DNA from: Burkholderia metallica
GTDB taxonomy: Bacteria; Pseudomonadota; Gammaproteobacteria; Burkholderiales; Burkholderiaceae
Length of the DNA: 64,000 nucleotides
Reading direction: 5' to 3'
Assembly: GCF_902832845.1 (NCBI RefSeq)
Contig: NZ_CADFDB010000013.1
Location: 1-64,000, forward strand
Below, in pieces: positions 52,911 through 63,659 of the stretch. The notes beneath the pieces were generated by a model. The model did not search any database. It was not told the DNA's origin and worked only from the letters and a program-made list of their open reading frames with translations. How positions within the stretch are numbered: position 1 is the stretch's first letter; each line of letters starts with the position of its first letter. A program made the position numbers and the translations under genes.

Positions 52911-54419
52911 TCAGCGGCCGTCGCCCGCCGCGGGCGTGGCCACCGCCAGCGCGAACTCGAACACGGCCCCGCGCCCGGGCCGGTCGACCAGCCGGATGTT
53001 GCTGCCGTTGAGCGCCAGCATCCGGTGCACGATCAGCAGCCCGAGCCCGCCGCGCGTCATCGCGGCGCCGCTCGTCGGCCGCTGCGGCCGCTCGAACAGC
53101 CCTTCGCGGCGCGCCGCCGGAATCCCTTCCCCGGTATCGGCAACGGTCACGACCACCCGGTCGCCGTGCGGCGCGAGCGTGACCTCGACCTCGCCGTGCG
53201 CGGGCGTGTGCCGCAGCGCGTTGTCGAGCAGGTTGGTCAGCACGCGCTCGATCATCCCGAGATCGGCCGACACGACCGGCACGCGCGGCGGAATCCGCGC
53301 ATGCAGCGCGACGCCGCGCGCCTGCGCGGTCAGCTCGAACTTCTGGAACACGTCCTGCACGAGATCGACGAGCGAGAACGGCTCGCGCTCGGCCTGCACG
53401 CCGCCCGATTCGAGCCGCGCGAGCTCGAACAGCGCCTGCGCGAGCCGGCCGACCTTCGCGCTCTGCGCGAGCGCGATCGACAGGTAGCGCCGCCGCTCGG
53501 TGTCGGCGAGCGTGTCGGCCTTCAGCGACAGCGTTTCCAGATAGCCGTGCAGCGACGTGAGCGGCGTGCGCAGGTCGTGCGAAATGTTGGTGATCAGTTC
53601 GCGCCGCTGCTGGTCCTGGTGCGTCAGCGCGCGCCACTGTTCGCCGATCCGGTCGGCCATCTGCGCGAACGCGGATTCGAGCACGACGATGTCGTCGCCG
53701 CGCCGGCCCGGCGGCGAGCGCGGCACCGGCGGCTGCGTGTCGGGCGTGCCGTTCGCGTCGAAGCGGCGCATCGCATCGGTCAGCCGGCGCAGCGGCCGCG
53801 TGATGAAGCTGAACGCGGTGAGCCCCGCGAGCAGGCCGAGCAGCGCGACGAGCGCCATCGACCACAGCGTCGTGCGCAGCACGTTGCCGGCGTCGACGCG
53901 CGCGGCCAGCCGGTCGTGCGCCTCGCCGAGCAGCACCACGTAGATGTAGCCCGACGGCGGCTGCCCCGGGCGCTGCAGCGGCGCGGCGCTGAACACCTTG
54001 CGCGCGTCGGGGCTGCGCGGATCGTCGCCGAGAATCGGCAGCGGGTCGCCCGCGATGAAGCGCTGCACCGGCGCGAGATCGACGCGGTCGCGCTTCACGT
54101 GGCCGGGCGGCGCATCGTCGCCCTTGATGCGCCCCGCGTTGTCGAGCAGGTACACCTCGACGCTCGGGTTCACGCCCATCAACTGGCCGAACAGCGTGCG
54201 CACGGCGTCCGGTCGCAGCCCGTTCGCATCCATCAGCGGCGCGCTGTGGGTCACGCTGTCGACGATATTGGCGGCCAGGTCGCGCGACAGCCCCTGCACG
54301 ACTTCCTGCTCGCGCATGTCGTTCGCGCGGATCTGCAGCCACGCGGACGCGCCCGAGCACGCAAGCAGCAGCACCGAGAACACGAGCGACAGCCGCTGGG
54401 TGAGCGTGAGCTTCATCAT
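52911..54419 (-). CDS. Sensor histidine kinase
   Basis: The 502-residue kinase has two transmembrane helices (LSLVFSVLLLACSGASAWL and LWSMALVALLGLLAGLTAF) enclosing a ~150-residue periplasmic sensor, a HAMP domain, the motif NISHDLRTPLTSLHGYLETL, the N-box LTNLLDNALRHTP and ATP motifs DTGEGIP and GGLGLLIVHRM. Its ATG overlaps the response-regulator stop (ATGA). The signal is unknown. Confidence 0.9.
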   Translation of the reverse strand: MMKLTLTQRLSLVFSVLLLACSGASAWLQIRANDMREQEVVQGLSRDLAANIVDSVTHSAPLMDANGLRPDAVRTLFGQLMGVNPSVEVYLLDNAGRIKGDDAPPGHVKRDRVDLAPVQRFIAGDPLPILGDDPRSPDARKVFSAAPLQRPGQPPSGYIYVVLLGEAHDRLAARVDAGNVLRTTLWSMALVALLGLLAGLTAFSFITRPLRRLTDAMRRFDANGTPDTQPPVPRSPPGRRGDDIVVLESAFAQMADRIGEQWRALTHQDQQRRELITNISHDLRTPLTSLHGYLETLSLKADTLADTERRRYLSIALAQSAKVGRLAQALFELARLESGGVQAEREPFSLVDLVQDVFQKFELTAQARGVALHARIPPRVPVVSADLGMIERVLTNLLDNALRHTPAHGEVEVTLAPHGDRVVVTVADTGEGIPAARREGLFERPQRPTSGAAMTRGGLGLLIVHRMLALNGSNIRLVDRPGRGAVFEFALAVATPAAGDGR

Positions 54420-55135
54420 GCGTCCCGCTGGCCCGGCGCCGCGAGCTTGTAGCCGCGGCCCCACACGGTGAGGATCCGCACCGGCTCGGCCGGATCGGTC
54501 TCGATCTTCGCGCGCAGCCGGTTGATGTGGGTATTGACCGTGTGCTCGTAGCCTTCGTGCTGGTAGCCCCATACCGCATTGAGCAGGTCCATCCGCGAAA
54601 ACACCTTGCCCGGGTGGCGCGCGAAGAAATACAGCAGGTCGAATTCGCGCGGCGTGAGGTCGATGCGCGCGCCGTCCACGCTCGCTTCGCGCGCGATCGG
54701 GTCGATCGCCAGCCCCGCGACGTCGAGCGTGCCCGCGTCGATCCGCGAATCGCGCGCGAGCGCATCGACGCGCCGCAGCAGCGCCTTCACGCGGGCGACG
54801 AGTTCGAGCACCGAGAACGGCTTGGCCAGGTAGTCGTCGGCGCCGAGTTCGAGCCCGAGGATCCGGTGCACCTCGCTCGAACGCGCGCTCGTGATGATGA
54901 TCGGCGTGTAGCGCGTCATCGCACGCGCGCGCCGGCAGATCTCGAGGCCGTCGACGCCCGGCAGCATCAGGTCGAGGATCAGCGCATCCCAGCCGCCCTG
55001 TTCGAGCAGGCGCAGCCCTTCGGCCCCGTCCGCGCTGTGCACGACTTCGTAGCGCTCGTCGCGCAGGTGCAGGCTCAGCACGTCGGCGATGTCGGCATCG
55101 TCCTCGACGATCAGGATGCGTTTCGGTTGTTCCAT
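54416..55135 (-). CDS. OmpR-family response regulator
   Basis: The 239-residue protein has a receiver domain (acidic VEDDADI, phosphoacceptor Asp in ALILDLMLPGVDGLE, lysine in DDYLAKPFSV) and a winged-helix output (LTPREFDLLYFFARHPGKVF, then YEHTVNTHINRLRAKIE). It is encoded with its kinase downstream. Two dyads at 55254-55308 lie in its promoter region. The prn genes upstream run in the same direction, 430 bases away. Confidence 0.9.
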   Translation of the reverse strand: MEQPKRILIVEDDADIADVLSLHLRDERYEVVHSADGAEGLRLLEQGGWDALILDLMLPGVDGLEICRRARAMTRYTPIIITSARSSEVHRILGLELGADDYLAKPFSVLELVARVKALLRRVDALARDSRIDAGTLDVAGLAIDPIAREASVDGARIDLTPREFDLLYFFARHPGKVFSRMDLLNAVWGYQHEGYEHTVNTHINRLRAKIETDPAEPVRILTVWGRGYKLAAPGQRDA

Positions 55136-55564
55136 GGCAGCGGGCGGCGGCACATCGGTGCCGGGGTCGGGTTTCGGGTCGGGCCGGCCCCGGTCCGGCA
55201 GGCCGGGTTCACGGGGGGGGAATCGCGGCAACCGGCCGCGCTGCCGCCATTGTGCAAAATTTTGCGGCGGGCAGGGATCACATTTCATTTAACTTTGGAG
55301 TGTGATCCGGAGGCGAGGTAATGATGGCGGGGCTCTGCGGTCTGGCCCCTGAAATTAAAACGCGGGCTCGTGCGGGGAGCGTGCGGGCGCGCGGGCGCCA
55401 GGCTCGGGCGCGCGCCGGGCACCGGGCACCCGCCGCATCGAAGAATCGCGTCGTGTTTCCCGCCGATGCGTTGAATGCCGAGCAGGCACGCACCTCGGCA
55501 GACCCGCACGCGTCTCCCCCTCTCCGGCCCGCGAGCGTCCGACGGAACGACGCGGCCCGGCCGG
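55136..55564. other. Region between prnD and the two-component system
   Basis: About 430 bases with two dyads (55254-55265 and 55275-55308) near the middle and GC-rich sequence with spurious frames on both sides. No gene was recognised. It must contain the end of the prn transcript and the promoter of the response regulator. Confidence 0.45.
55254..55308. promoter_or_regulatory. Two dyads upstream of the response regulator
   Basis: GCAAAATTTTGC (55254-55265) is a perfect 12-bp palindrome, and GGATCACA (55275-55282) with TGTGATCC (55301-55308) is a perfect 8-bp inverted repeat with an AT-rich 18-base spacer. Either could be an operator of the two-component genes; the second could also be the prn terminator hairpin, though it lacks a T-tract. 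Confidence 0.4.
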
Positions 55565-56683
55565 CTACGGCCGCCGATTCACGCCGGGCCGCTCGCTTGC
55601 GGCGACGCGATCGACCCAGCCGCGATAGAACGCGCGGTACTTGAGCACGAGCTTGTCGTACTTGCTGTACGCGCCGCCGCCGTCCGGTTTCATCGCGTTC
55701 CAGATCTTGACGTCGTAGCCTGCGGCCTGCCTGGTCTGGAGTCCGAACAGCACGAAGTCGAGCGCGCGCCGCAACGGGCCGCCCCTCTTCTCGATTGAGA
55801 TGAGCATGTGCATGACGTTCCTGCCGTCGCTCACCGGCGTCACGCACTGGAGCAGCTTGTACTTGGCGACGCCGTCCAGCGCGACGGTCATCACGCACCC
55901 GCCGGGATAGCCGTCGAAGTGCAGGTTCATCTGCGACATGTTCAGGCCGAGCGCGCGCGACAGCATGCCGAGCGGCCCGAAGTACCGATCCACGGTGAAG
56001 TCGATCCCGGCTCCGAACCACGCGCCCGCCCGGGCCAGCGGCTCGACCTCCGGCCACGGGCGCCAGTCGTCGAACAGCTTCAGCTCGAAGGCCGAGATCG
56101 GGAGCGCGTGGACGGGGTGCGCGTGCTGCGCGTCGTAGAAGTTCTCGACGATCCGCAAGACCGCCGTGGTCGTCTCGAACGCGATGTGCAGGTGCATGAA
56201 GTCGCCGTTGTCGACGTCGGCCGCGGCGATGTCGGGCAGCGGGTGCTGCGGCTGCGGGGAGCCGTACCAGACCCACACGTAACCGTACCGCTCGGCCGTG
56301 ACCAGTGTCGGCTGGCGCGCCCCGCGCGGAACGGGCTCCAGCCGGTGCACCGTCTGGCTGTGGCCGGGAATGTGCGCGCACTGGCCCTGCTCGTCGTACC
56401 GCCAGTGGTGGAACGGGCACTGGATGCACCCGTCCTTGACCTGCCCGTCGGCCAGGTTCGCGCCCAGGTGCGCGCAGTGGCGGTCCATCACCACCGCCCG
56501 CCCCGTCGCGCCGCGCCACGCGACGCACGGCCGGCCGAAGAGCGTCAACGCCACCGGCTTGTCCTTGAGGCGGTCCGAACGCATCGCGACGTACCAGCTA
56601 GCCGCCACGCGCGTGGTCGCGTCGTACATCCCCGCGGGATGCACGGCGGCCTCCGCTTGCTTCAATTGAACGTCTTCGATCAT
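55565..56683 (-). CDS. prnD: Aminopyrrolnitrin oxygenase PrnD
   Basis: The 372-residue Rieske oxygenase converts the amino group of aminopyrrolnitrin to the nitro group of pyrrolnitrin, the last step. The Rieske cluster ligands are in DRHCAHLGANLADG and CIQCPFHHWRYDEQGQC, and the mononuclear iron ligands in NFYDAQHAHPVHALP. The sequence follows remembered PrnD closely along its whole length (~363 residues in Pseudomonas). It starts 21 bases after prnC. Nothing suggests decay. Confidence 0.95.
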   Translation of the reverse strand: MIEDVQLKQAEAAVHPAGMYDATTRVAASWYVAMRSDRLKDKPVALTLFGRPCVAWRGATGRAVVMDRHCAHLGANLADGQVKDGCIQCPFHHWRYDEQGQCAHIPGHSQTVHRLEPVPRGARQPTLVTAERYGYVWVWYGSPQPQHPLPDIAAADVDNGDFMHLHIAFETTTAVLRIVENFYDAQHAHPVHALPISAFELKLFDDWRPWPEVEPLARAGAWFGAGIDFTVDRYFGPLGMLSRALGLNMSQMNLHFDGYPGGCVMTVALDGVAKYKLLQCVTPVSDGRNVMHMLISIEKRGGPLRRALDFVLFGLQTRQAAGYDVKIWNAMKPDGGGAYSKYDKLVLKYRAFYRGWVDRVAASERPGVNRRP

Positions 56684-56704
56684 GTTCGTTCCGGGGTCGG
56701 TCGA

Positions 56705-58405
56705 CTACTTCAGCGCCAGGCCGATGCGGGTCGTGACGTACGCCCTGAGCAGCGCGAACATCGGGTTGTAGTCGAAATACCGTTTCACCTCGGCCGGCGC
56801 GCTGGTCTGCGTCCAGTGCAGCAGCTTCATCGCCGGCACCAGGCTGTACTTCGAGTTGTTGAGCTGCGGCCGCGCCCCGGTGATGCAGTACCCGAAGCCG
56901 AACATCGGCTTCGCGAACTCCCGTTCGTTGATGAGCACGTGAATCCGCGCCGCGGCGTCCCCCGCCGACTTGCGCCCGGCGCTCACGGCCTCGACCTCGG
57001 CTTTGGCGTCGTTGAACAACTGGTAGTAGCCCTCCATGTCCGCGCACAGGAACCCGAGGTACGGGGCGTTGTTGTCGAGGTGATCGAGGTCGGCCTCGTC
57101 GCGCGACGCACGGAACCGCGCGTGGGCCTGCACGAGCCGGAACTGCCCGAGGATCGTGCCGACCGCCCATAGCCGGTGAAACGCGTCCCACAGGCGGAAG
57201 TCCGAGAACGCCGTGTAGCAGCAACTGACGAAGTCGTCGTTGTGGTCCAGCAGCTTCTGCTGCAGGCGCTCGATGTACTCGAAGCGCTCGGGGGAGAAAT
57301 CGTCGTCGCGCAGCGCCTTGATGAGTCGCGCCGCAAGCGCGTGGATGGTCACCGCGGTGTTCTCGAGCCCCCGCGAGAACAGCGGGTCGATGAACCCGTT
57401 CGCGTGCAGCATCAGGCAGTAGCGGTCGCCGACGCAGGCGCGCGACGAGAACTGCAGGCGGTCGGTCTTGACCCAGTCGCGCACCGGCACGGCGTCGCGG
57501 AACTGCGCCGCGATGCTGGGGAACCGCGCGAGAAACTCGTCGAATTCCTGCTGCGCGGGAATGTCCGTTTTCGGGTAGACGCGTGGGTCGAGCTGCAGAC
57601 CGACGCTCACCAGGTTGTTGGTCGAACGCGGGTGATTGTTGAACGGAATCACCCACAGCCAGCCGCCCTCGAACATGTGGTGCAAGGTCCCCTCGTGCCA
57701 GCGCCAGCGCTGCCCCTTGACCTTGAAGATGTCGTCGAACGGCTTGACCCCGAGCATGTGCGTATAAAGGCTGCGCGAGTGCGTCTTGAAGCGGCACGGC
57801 TCTTCGCGGAGATTGAATTTGGTTGCGAGCGGCGCGCGGGGCCCGCCGCAGTCGATCATGTACCGGCCGGTGAATCGTTCGCCCTGGGCGGTGGCCACCG
57901 CAACGCCGTCCTTGTCGGCGTGGTATTCGGTCACGCTCGTCTTCTGGCGGACCGTGCAGCCGTATTTGATGGCGGCCTGCAACAGGTAGGCGTCGACGTC
58001 CTGCCGGTAATAATGGCTCTCCGGCCCCCACGGCAGCTCGGGAATCACGCACTGCGTGAACTCCTTCGGGTCGTGCTCCTGGCCGGGCTTGTGGAACACG
58101 AAGCCGAAGTTGCGCTTGATGCCCGTGCTCGACGCGACGTAACGCTGCGTCGCATAGAACGACGTGATGTGGTCGAGCTCCGGAATGCCGTAGCGATCGG
58201 CGATGATGCGGTTCATCAGCGACGTCTCGGGGATCGACGATTCGCCGATCGTGAACCGCGGGTGCGACGACTCCTCGACGATCAGGACACGAAACTTCTG
58301 CTTGGCCAGGATCGCCCCCATCTGGGTGCCGGACATGCCCGAGCCGAGAATGATCACGTCGAAGTGGTTGCTGTCACGCCCGTTCGCGGGGCTCTGCTGA
58401 GTCAT
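56705..58405 (-). CDS. prnC: Monodechloroaminopyrrolnitrin 3-halogenase PrnC
   Basis: The 566-residue FADH2-dependent halogenase adds the second chlorine, giving aminopyrrolnitrin. The FAD motif is DVIILGSGMSGTQMGAILAK and the halogenase segment FTIGESSIPETSLMNR follows. It matches remembered PrnC (567 residues) nearly end to end. AGGAGAG lies ten bases before the ATG at 58405. It requires reduced flavin from a reductase, and none is encoded in this cluster. It lies 50 bases after prnB. Confidence 0.95.
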   Translation of the reverse strand: MTQQSPANGRDSNHFDVIILGSGMSGTQMGAILAKQKFRVLIVEESSHPRFTIGESSIPETSLMNRIIADRYGIPELDHITSFYATQRYVASSTGIKRNFGFVFHKPGQEHDPKEFTQCVIPELPWGPESHYYRQDVDAYLLQAAIKYGCTVRQKTSVTEYHADKDGVAVATAQGERFTGRYMIDCGGPRAPLATKFNLREEPCRFKTHSRSLYTHMLGVKPFDDIFKVKGQRWRWHEGTLHHMFEGGWLWVIPFNNHPRSTNNLVSVGLQLDPRVYPKTDIPAQQEFDEFLARFPSIAAQFRDAVPVRDWVKTDRLQFSSRACVGDRYCLMLHANGFIDPLFSRGLENTAVTIHALAARLIKALRDDDFSPERFEYIERLQQKLLDHNDDFVSCCYTAFSDFRLWDAFHRLWAVGTILGQFRLVQAHARFRASRDEADLDHLDNNAPYLGFLCADMEGYYQLFNDAKAEVEAVSAGRKSAGDAAARIHVLINEREFAKPMFGFGYCITGARPQLNNSKYSLVPAMKLLHWTQTSAPAEVKRYFDYNPMFALLRAYVTTRIGLALK

Positions 58406-58455
58406 GGGGGCCACTCTCCTGGTGAGATGAAACACACGGGACTGCGGGTGAGGTG

Positions 58456-59835
<1,380 letters not shown>

Positions 59836-60052
59836 TCACCGGATTCAATTATTCAAAAACAGATACGCAATTTACCTTGTAATAAATTTTCGGTTCAATT
59901 CCATTGATTATTTCAAGATCGCCAAACGGCACCAATTTCCCGCCGCCGCCCGAATTTCATTTAACACTGTCACACTCATGAACGCAGATTCCGATACATC
60001 AAATAAATAAACAACCGTTTCAGATTCAAAAACAATCATCCTCTGGATTTTT

Positions 60053-60070
60053 CCTGTCAAACCTGTCAGT
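60053..60070 (+). promoter_or_regulatory. Lux-box-like dyad facing the halogenase gene
   Basis: The sequence CCTGTCAAACCTGTCAGT has the CTG-N10-CAG core and matches the opposite-strand site at 59801-59818 at 15 of 18 positions. It lies about 115 bases before the halogenase start, mirroring the other site (about 93 bases before the relic start). A weak CATAGA -10 lies about 30 bases after the centre. Confidence 0.55.
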
Positions 60071-60184
60071 AACCGTAAATAGTGGCGTTAGCATAGACTG
60101 CGCAAATGCCAATAAAAACGACAATGACTAATCGGATTGCGCCGCCAAGCTAAACAGCCTGACTCCAGTCAAACGAGAGGACTT

Positions 60185-61756
60185 ATGCGGAATTTGATGA
60201 AAAGCATCCTGATTGTGGGCGGAGGGAGCGCGGGATGGATGACTGCCGCCTATCTTTCCAAAGCGTATGGCCACGAGGTCAAAATCTCGCTGATCGAGTC
60301 ACCCACCATTCCAAAAATCGGCGTAGGCGAAGCAACCATTCCAAATCTGCAAAAAGTATTCTTCGATTTTCTGGGGCTGAAAGAACGGGACTGGATGCCG
60401 CACTGCAATGCATCGTTCAAGTCGGCGATCAAATTCATCGGCTGGAACACCAAAAGCGACCCGGCCGATTACTTCTATCACATGTTCGGGCAATTGAAAG
60501 AGGTCAACGGCATTCCTCTTTCCCACTATTGGGCGCACCTGAAAAATACGGGACAGACGTCGGAACCGTTCGCGTACGCCTGTTACAACAAGTCGACACT
60601 GCTGGACGCCAAGCTTTCACCGAAGGATCGCGACGGCAACTCGCGCATGAGCCATGCATGGCATTTCGATGCGCATCTCGTCGCCAATTACCTCAGAGAC
60701 CTGTCGGTAAACTGGGGGGTCGAACATATCCAGGGCGAAGTCGTCGAGACGCGGCTGAATGAAGATGGCGGCATCCGGTCGGTGCGACTCCAGTCGGGTG
60801 CCGAAATCACCGCGGATTTTTTTGTCGACTGCTCGGGGTTCAAGGGACTTCTGATCAACCGCGCGTTGAAGGAGCCGTTCATCGACATGTCGCGATACCT
60901 GCTGTGCGATTCGGCGGTTGCGGCGTCGATCGTCCACGACGACGAAGCCAACGGTGTCGAGCCGTATACGTCGGCGATTGCGATGAGCAACGGCTGGACC
61001 TGGAAGATTCCGCTGCTCGGCCGGTTTGGATCGGGCTACGTCTACTCGAGCAGCTTCAGTTCGAAGGACACCGCGACCGAGGATTTCCTGAAGCTCTGGG
61101 GTGTCAGGGAAGATCAGGTCAAGCTGAACCACATCAAATTCCGCACCGGACGCAACCGCAGAGCCTGGGTCAAGAACTGCGTGTCGATCGGGCTCGCGTC
61201 ATGCTTTCTCGAGCCGCTGGAGTCGACCGGGCTCTACTTCATTTATGCGGCGATCTATCAGTTCGCAGCGCATTTCCCGGACGCCACCCTGGACCCCCGC
61301 CTCGCGGACGCATTCAACAAGAAGATCGAAGTGATGTTCGACGACTGCCGGGATTTCATCCAGACCCACTACTTCACGACGCAGCGCAACGACTCCGATT
61401 TCTGGCGGGCCAACAAGCACGACCTCACGATTTCGGATTCGCTGCGCGAAAAACTCGACGCGTACCACGCGGGGCTCGTCGTCTGCCCGCCGGTGACGGT
61501 CGACGAGCGCAACTATTACGGCAACTTCGATCTGGAGTTTGCGAATTTCTGGACCAACAGCAACTACTATTGCATGTTCACCGGCCTGAACTGGATGCCG
61601 CAGAAATCCCATCCGAAGCTCGTGTACCACGATGCGTGGATGAAGCAGGCGCTCGCCGAATTCCAGAATCTCAAGCGCGAGGAAGCAGCGCTGTCGGCGA
61701 CGCTGCCCACCAATTACGACTATCTGCGCAATATCAGAGGCACCCGATCGAGCTGA
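60185..61756 (+). CDS. Tryptophan 7-halogenase (PrnA/RebH type), divergent copy
   Basis: The 523-residue FADH2-dependent halogenase should chlorinate tryptophan at C7, giving the substrate of PrnB. It aligns without gaps to PrnA at the start: GGGSAGW (12-18), GVGEATIP (46-53), catalytic lysine at 79 in ASFKSAIKF; then GWTWKIP, the active-site glutamate region FLEPLESTG and the substrate pocket NYYGNFDLEFANFWTNSNYY, where PrnA Tyr443/444, Glu450, Phe454 and Trp455 have equivalents. GAGAGG precedes the ATG at 60185. It is transcribed away from prnBCD and is not the source of the prnA relic. GC is lower than in most genes here. Confidence 0.92.
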   Translation: MRNLMKSILIVGGGSAGWMTAAYLSKAYGHEVKISLIESPTIPKIGVGEATIPNLQKVFFDFLGLKERDWMPHCNASFKSAIKFIGWNTKSDPADYFYHMFGQLKEVNGIPLSHYWAHLKNTGQTSEPFAYACYNKSTLLDAKLSPKDRDGNSRMSHAWHFDAHLVANYLRDLSVNWGVEHIQGEVVETRLNEDGGIRSVRLQSGAEITADFFVDCSGFKGLLINRALKEPFIDMSRYLLCDSAVAASIVHDDEANGVEPYTSAIAMSNGWTWKIPLLGRFGSGYVYSSSFSSKDTATEDFLKLWGVREDQVKLNHIKFRTGRNRRAWVKNCVSIGLASCFLEPLESTGLYFIYAAIYQFAAHFPDATLDPRLADAFNKKIEVMFDDCRDFIQTHYFTTQRNDSDFWRANKHDLTISDSLREKLDAYHAGLVVCPPVTVDERNYYGNFDLEFANFWTNSNYYCMFTGLNWMPQKSHPKLVYHDAWMKQALAEFQNLKREEAALSATLPTNYDYLRNIRGTRSS

Positions 61757-61992
61757 CGGTTACCGGGGGCCGACATCTTCGCGTTGTCTGCCATCTTCTG
61801 CTTTGCCGGCGCGATCCTGCCGGGACCGATTTCGACGTCGATCTGGTCCGGCGGGATCGCGAAAACAAGGTTTCTTTTGTACAGCCGGCGCCGCGATATC
61901 AGGCAGGGTGATCGTCGGCCCAGCGTGGCATTCAAGCCGGACTCTAAGGGTTTCCAGGCAATACGCTGTCGTTGGAAAAACGAGGCTAGTCC

Positions 61993-62595
61993 ATGTTGAC
62001 ATCGAGTCCTATGCTGCAAATGTCGTTCTACGCCGCCATCGTGCTGCTGGTGCCCGGGCCGACGAACACGCTGCTGCTTTCCGCCGGGCTCAAGCTGAAT
62101 CTGCGCGGGGCGTGCAGACTGGTCGCGGCGGAGGCGGCAGGTTATGTGACGGCAATCACCGTATGGGGATTTTTTCTCTGGTCGCTGGCGGCGCGATATC
62201 CGTGGATCGTCAGTTGCGTCAAGTTGATCAGCGCCCTGTTCATCTTCTACCTCGCGGTGAAGATGTGGTTCAAAGGTGCCGACTTCGACACGACCGACTC
62301 GGCGCCGTTGGGCTTCCGGGGGCTTTTCGTGGCGACCTTGATGAATCCCAAGGCCCTGTTGTTTTCAAGCGCGATTTTCCCGGAGTCGGCATTCAGATCG
62401 CTCGATGTCTTCCTGTTGTCGACCGGCGTATTCCTGATCACCCTGATTCCGATCGGACTGCTATGGTCGCGGTCGGGGCGGCTTCTGCTCATGAACCGGA
62501 CGGAGGGTCGACTGGCTTCGATCGTGTTGCGATGCTCGTCGCTCGTGTTGCTGATGTTCGCAGCCACGCTGGCCGGTTCCGTGCTCGATCGATGA
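61993..62595 (+). CDS. LysE/RhtB-family amino-acid exporter
   Basis: The 200-residue membrane protein has six hydrophobic segments and the LysE hallmark near the start (AAIVLLVPGPTNTLLLSAGL) plus LFVATLMNPKALLFSSAIF. LysE/RhtB proteins export amino acids or derivatives. GAGG lies eight bases before the ATG at 61993. It follows the halogenase gene after 236 bases in the same direction and might export chlorotryptophan or protect the cell from it; this is inferred from position. Confidence 0.85.
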   Translation: MLTSSPMLQMSFYAAIVLLVPGPTNTLLLSAGLKLNLRGACRLVAAEAAGYVTAITVWGFFLWSLAARYPWIVSCVKLISALFIFYLAVKMWFKGADFDTTDSAPLGFRGLFVATLMNPKALLFSSAIFPESAFRSLDVFLLSTGVFLITLIPIGLLWSRSGRLLLMNRTEGRLASIVLRCSSLVLLMFAATLAGSVLDR

Positions 62596-62697
62596 GGCAG
62601 TCATCGCGCGTGCCTGCCGTCGCTGCCCGCTGCCGGCCGGTCGTGCGACGCGGCGCAGCTCGATGAAGCACGCGCCGAACGCACGGTTCGCACACCG

Positions 62698-63300
62698 TCA
62701 AGCGTCGCGGCTATGGCGCTTGCGCGTGCTTTCCGTTGCGGCTCTGGATTCGTTCAGCAGCATCTCCGCCGCCTGCCACGCACGCGCGGCAGCACGCGCA
62801 TCCCCGATCGCACGCGCATCCGCGGTCGCCCCGCTCAGCAACATCACGTACACGCCTGCAAGCTGACGTGCGCGGCGACGCGGAATGAGCTCCGACAGCA
62901 ATTGCTCCATGAGGGCCAGCAGGTCATCGCGATAGCGCACCGCCACGTCGGTCACCTTCGGGCAGGTCGCGCCGAATTCGGCCAGCGCACGCTCGAACAG
63001 ACAGCCCGCGAACTCCGGGCTGCCGAACCACGTGCCGTACCAGTCGAAAATTCCCTTCAGGCGCGCAGCGGCATGCGGCATGCGGTCAAGCTTGGCGGCG
63101 ATGCTCTCCATGATGAACGTGTAGCGCTGCTCCAGCACCGCCTTGATCAGATCGTCCTTGCTCGCGAAGTGATGGTAGAGCGTCATGCGGGCAACGTCCG
63201 CCTCGGCGATGATCCAGTCGATACCGACCGGATGAAAGCCGTGGCGGGAAAACAGCTCACCTGCCTTGTCGACCACCTGCTGGCGTTTGCTCGCGCGCAT
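62698..63300 (-). CDS. TetR-family transcriptional regulator
   Basis: The 200-residue regulator has a TetR helix-turn-helix (VGIDWIIAEADVARMTLYHH then FASKDDLIKAV) and a C-terminal region like the TetR_C_7/YxaF type (FDWYGTWFGSPEFAGCLFER). It is convergent with the exporter gene. Its target may lie to the right of the window or be its own promoter. No link to the prn locus can be shown. Confidence 0.85.
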   Translation of the reverse strand: MRASKRQQVVDKAGELFSRHGFHPVGIDWIIAEADVARMTLYHHFASKDDLIKAVLEQRYTFIMESIAAKLDRMPHAAARLKGIFDWYGTWFGSPEFAGCLFERALAEFGATCPKVTDVAVRYRDDLLALMEQLLSELIPRRRARQLAGVYVMLLSGATADARAIGDARAAARAWQAAEMLLNESRAATESTRKRHSRDA

Positions 63301-63659
63301 TCATGCATCTCCTGACGACTGGGCCGCATCTTAGCATCGCCGCCCGCACTGCTCGTTACCGTCGCGCACGATGTATGGAAGGTCCGAGGACATGCGCACT
63401 GCGACGCGACGCGCTGGGCGAACCGGCAAAACATCGTCAGCTGCCACGAAGCCAGACGAATCCGCAGCCTTTCGGATGCGGGCTTCGGCAATACGGGATA
63501 ACTTCGCCGCTACGACCTCGGCTGATTGCGATACGCAACCCGTGCGGCGTCAGCAAACGCCCTCCCCGAGCCGATACGCGCATCGCGTCCCACGTGCGTA
63601 GCGCGTGCGCGCCCGGCCGGCATCCACTCCGGCCGCCCATGCCGCTGCTCGCAGCGGTT
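63301..63659. other. Intergenic stretch, no gene recognised
   Basis: About 360 bases between the TetR start and the end of the partial gene at the window edge. A minus-strand frame at 63437-63640 encodes a cysteine- and glycine-containing peptide that matches nothing I know; I do not call it. Confidence 0.4.

Noticed and set aside
63437-63640. A 67-codon minus-strand frame ending in CGFVWLRGS
   Set aside because: The peptide looked slightly protein-like, but no family, start context or partner supports it.
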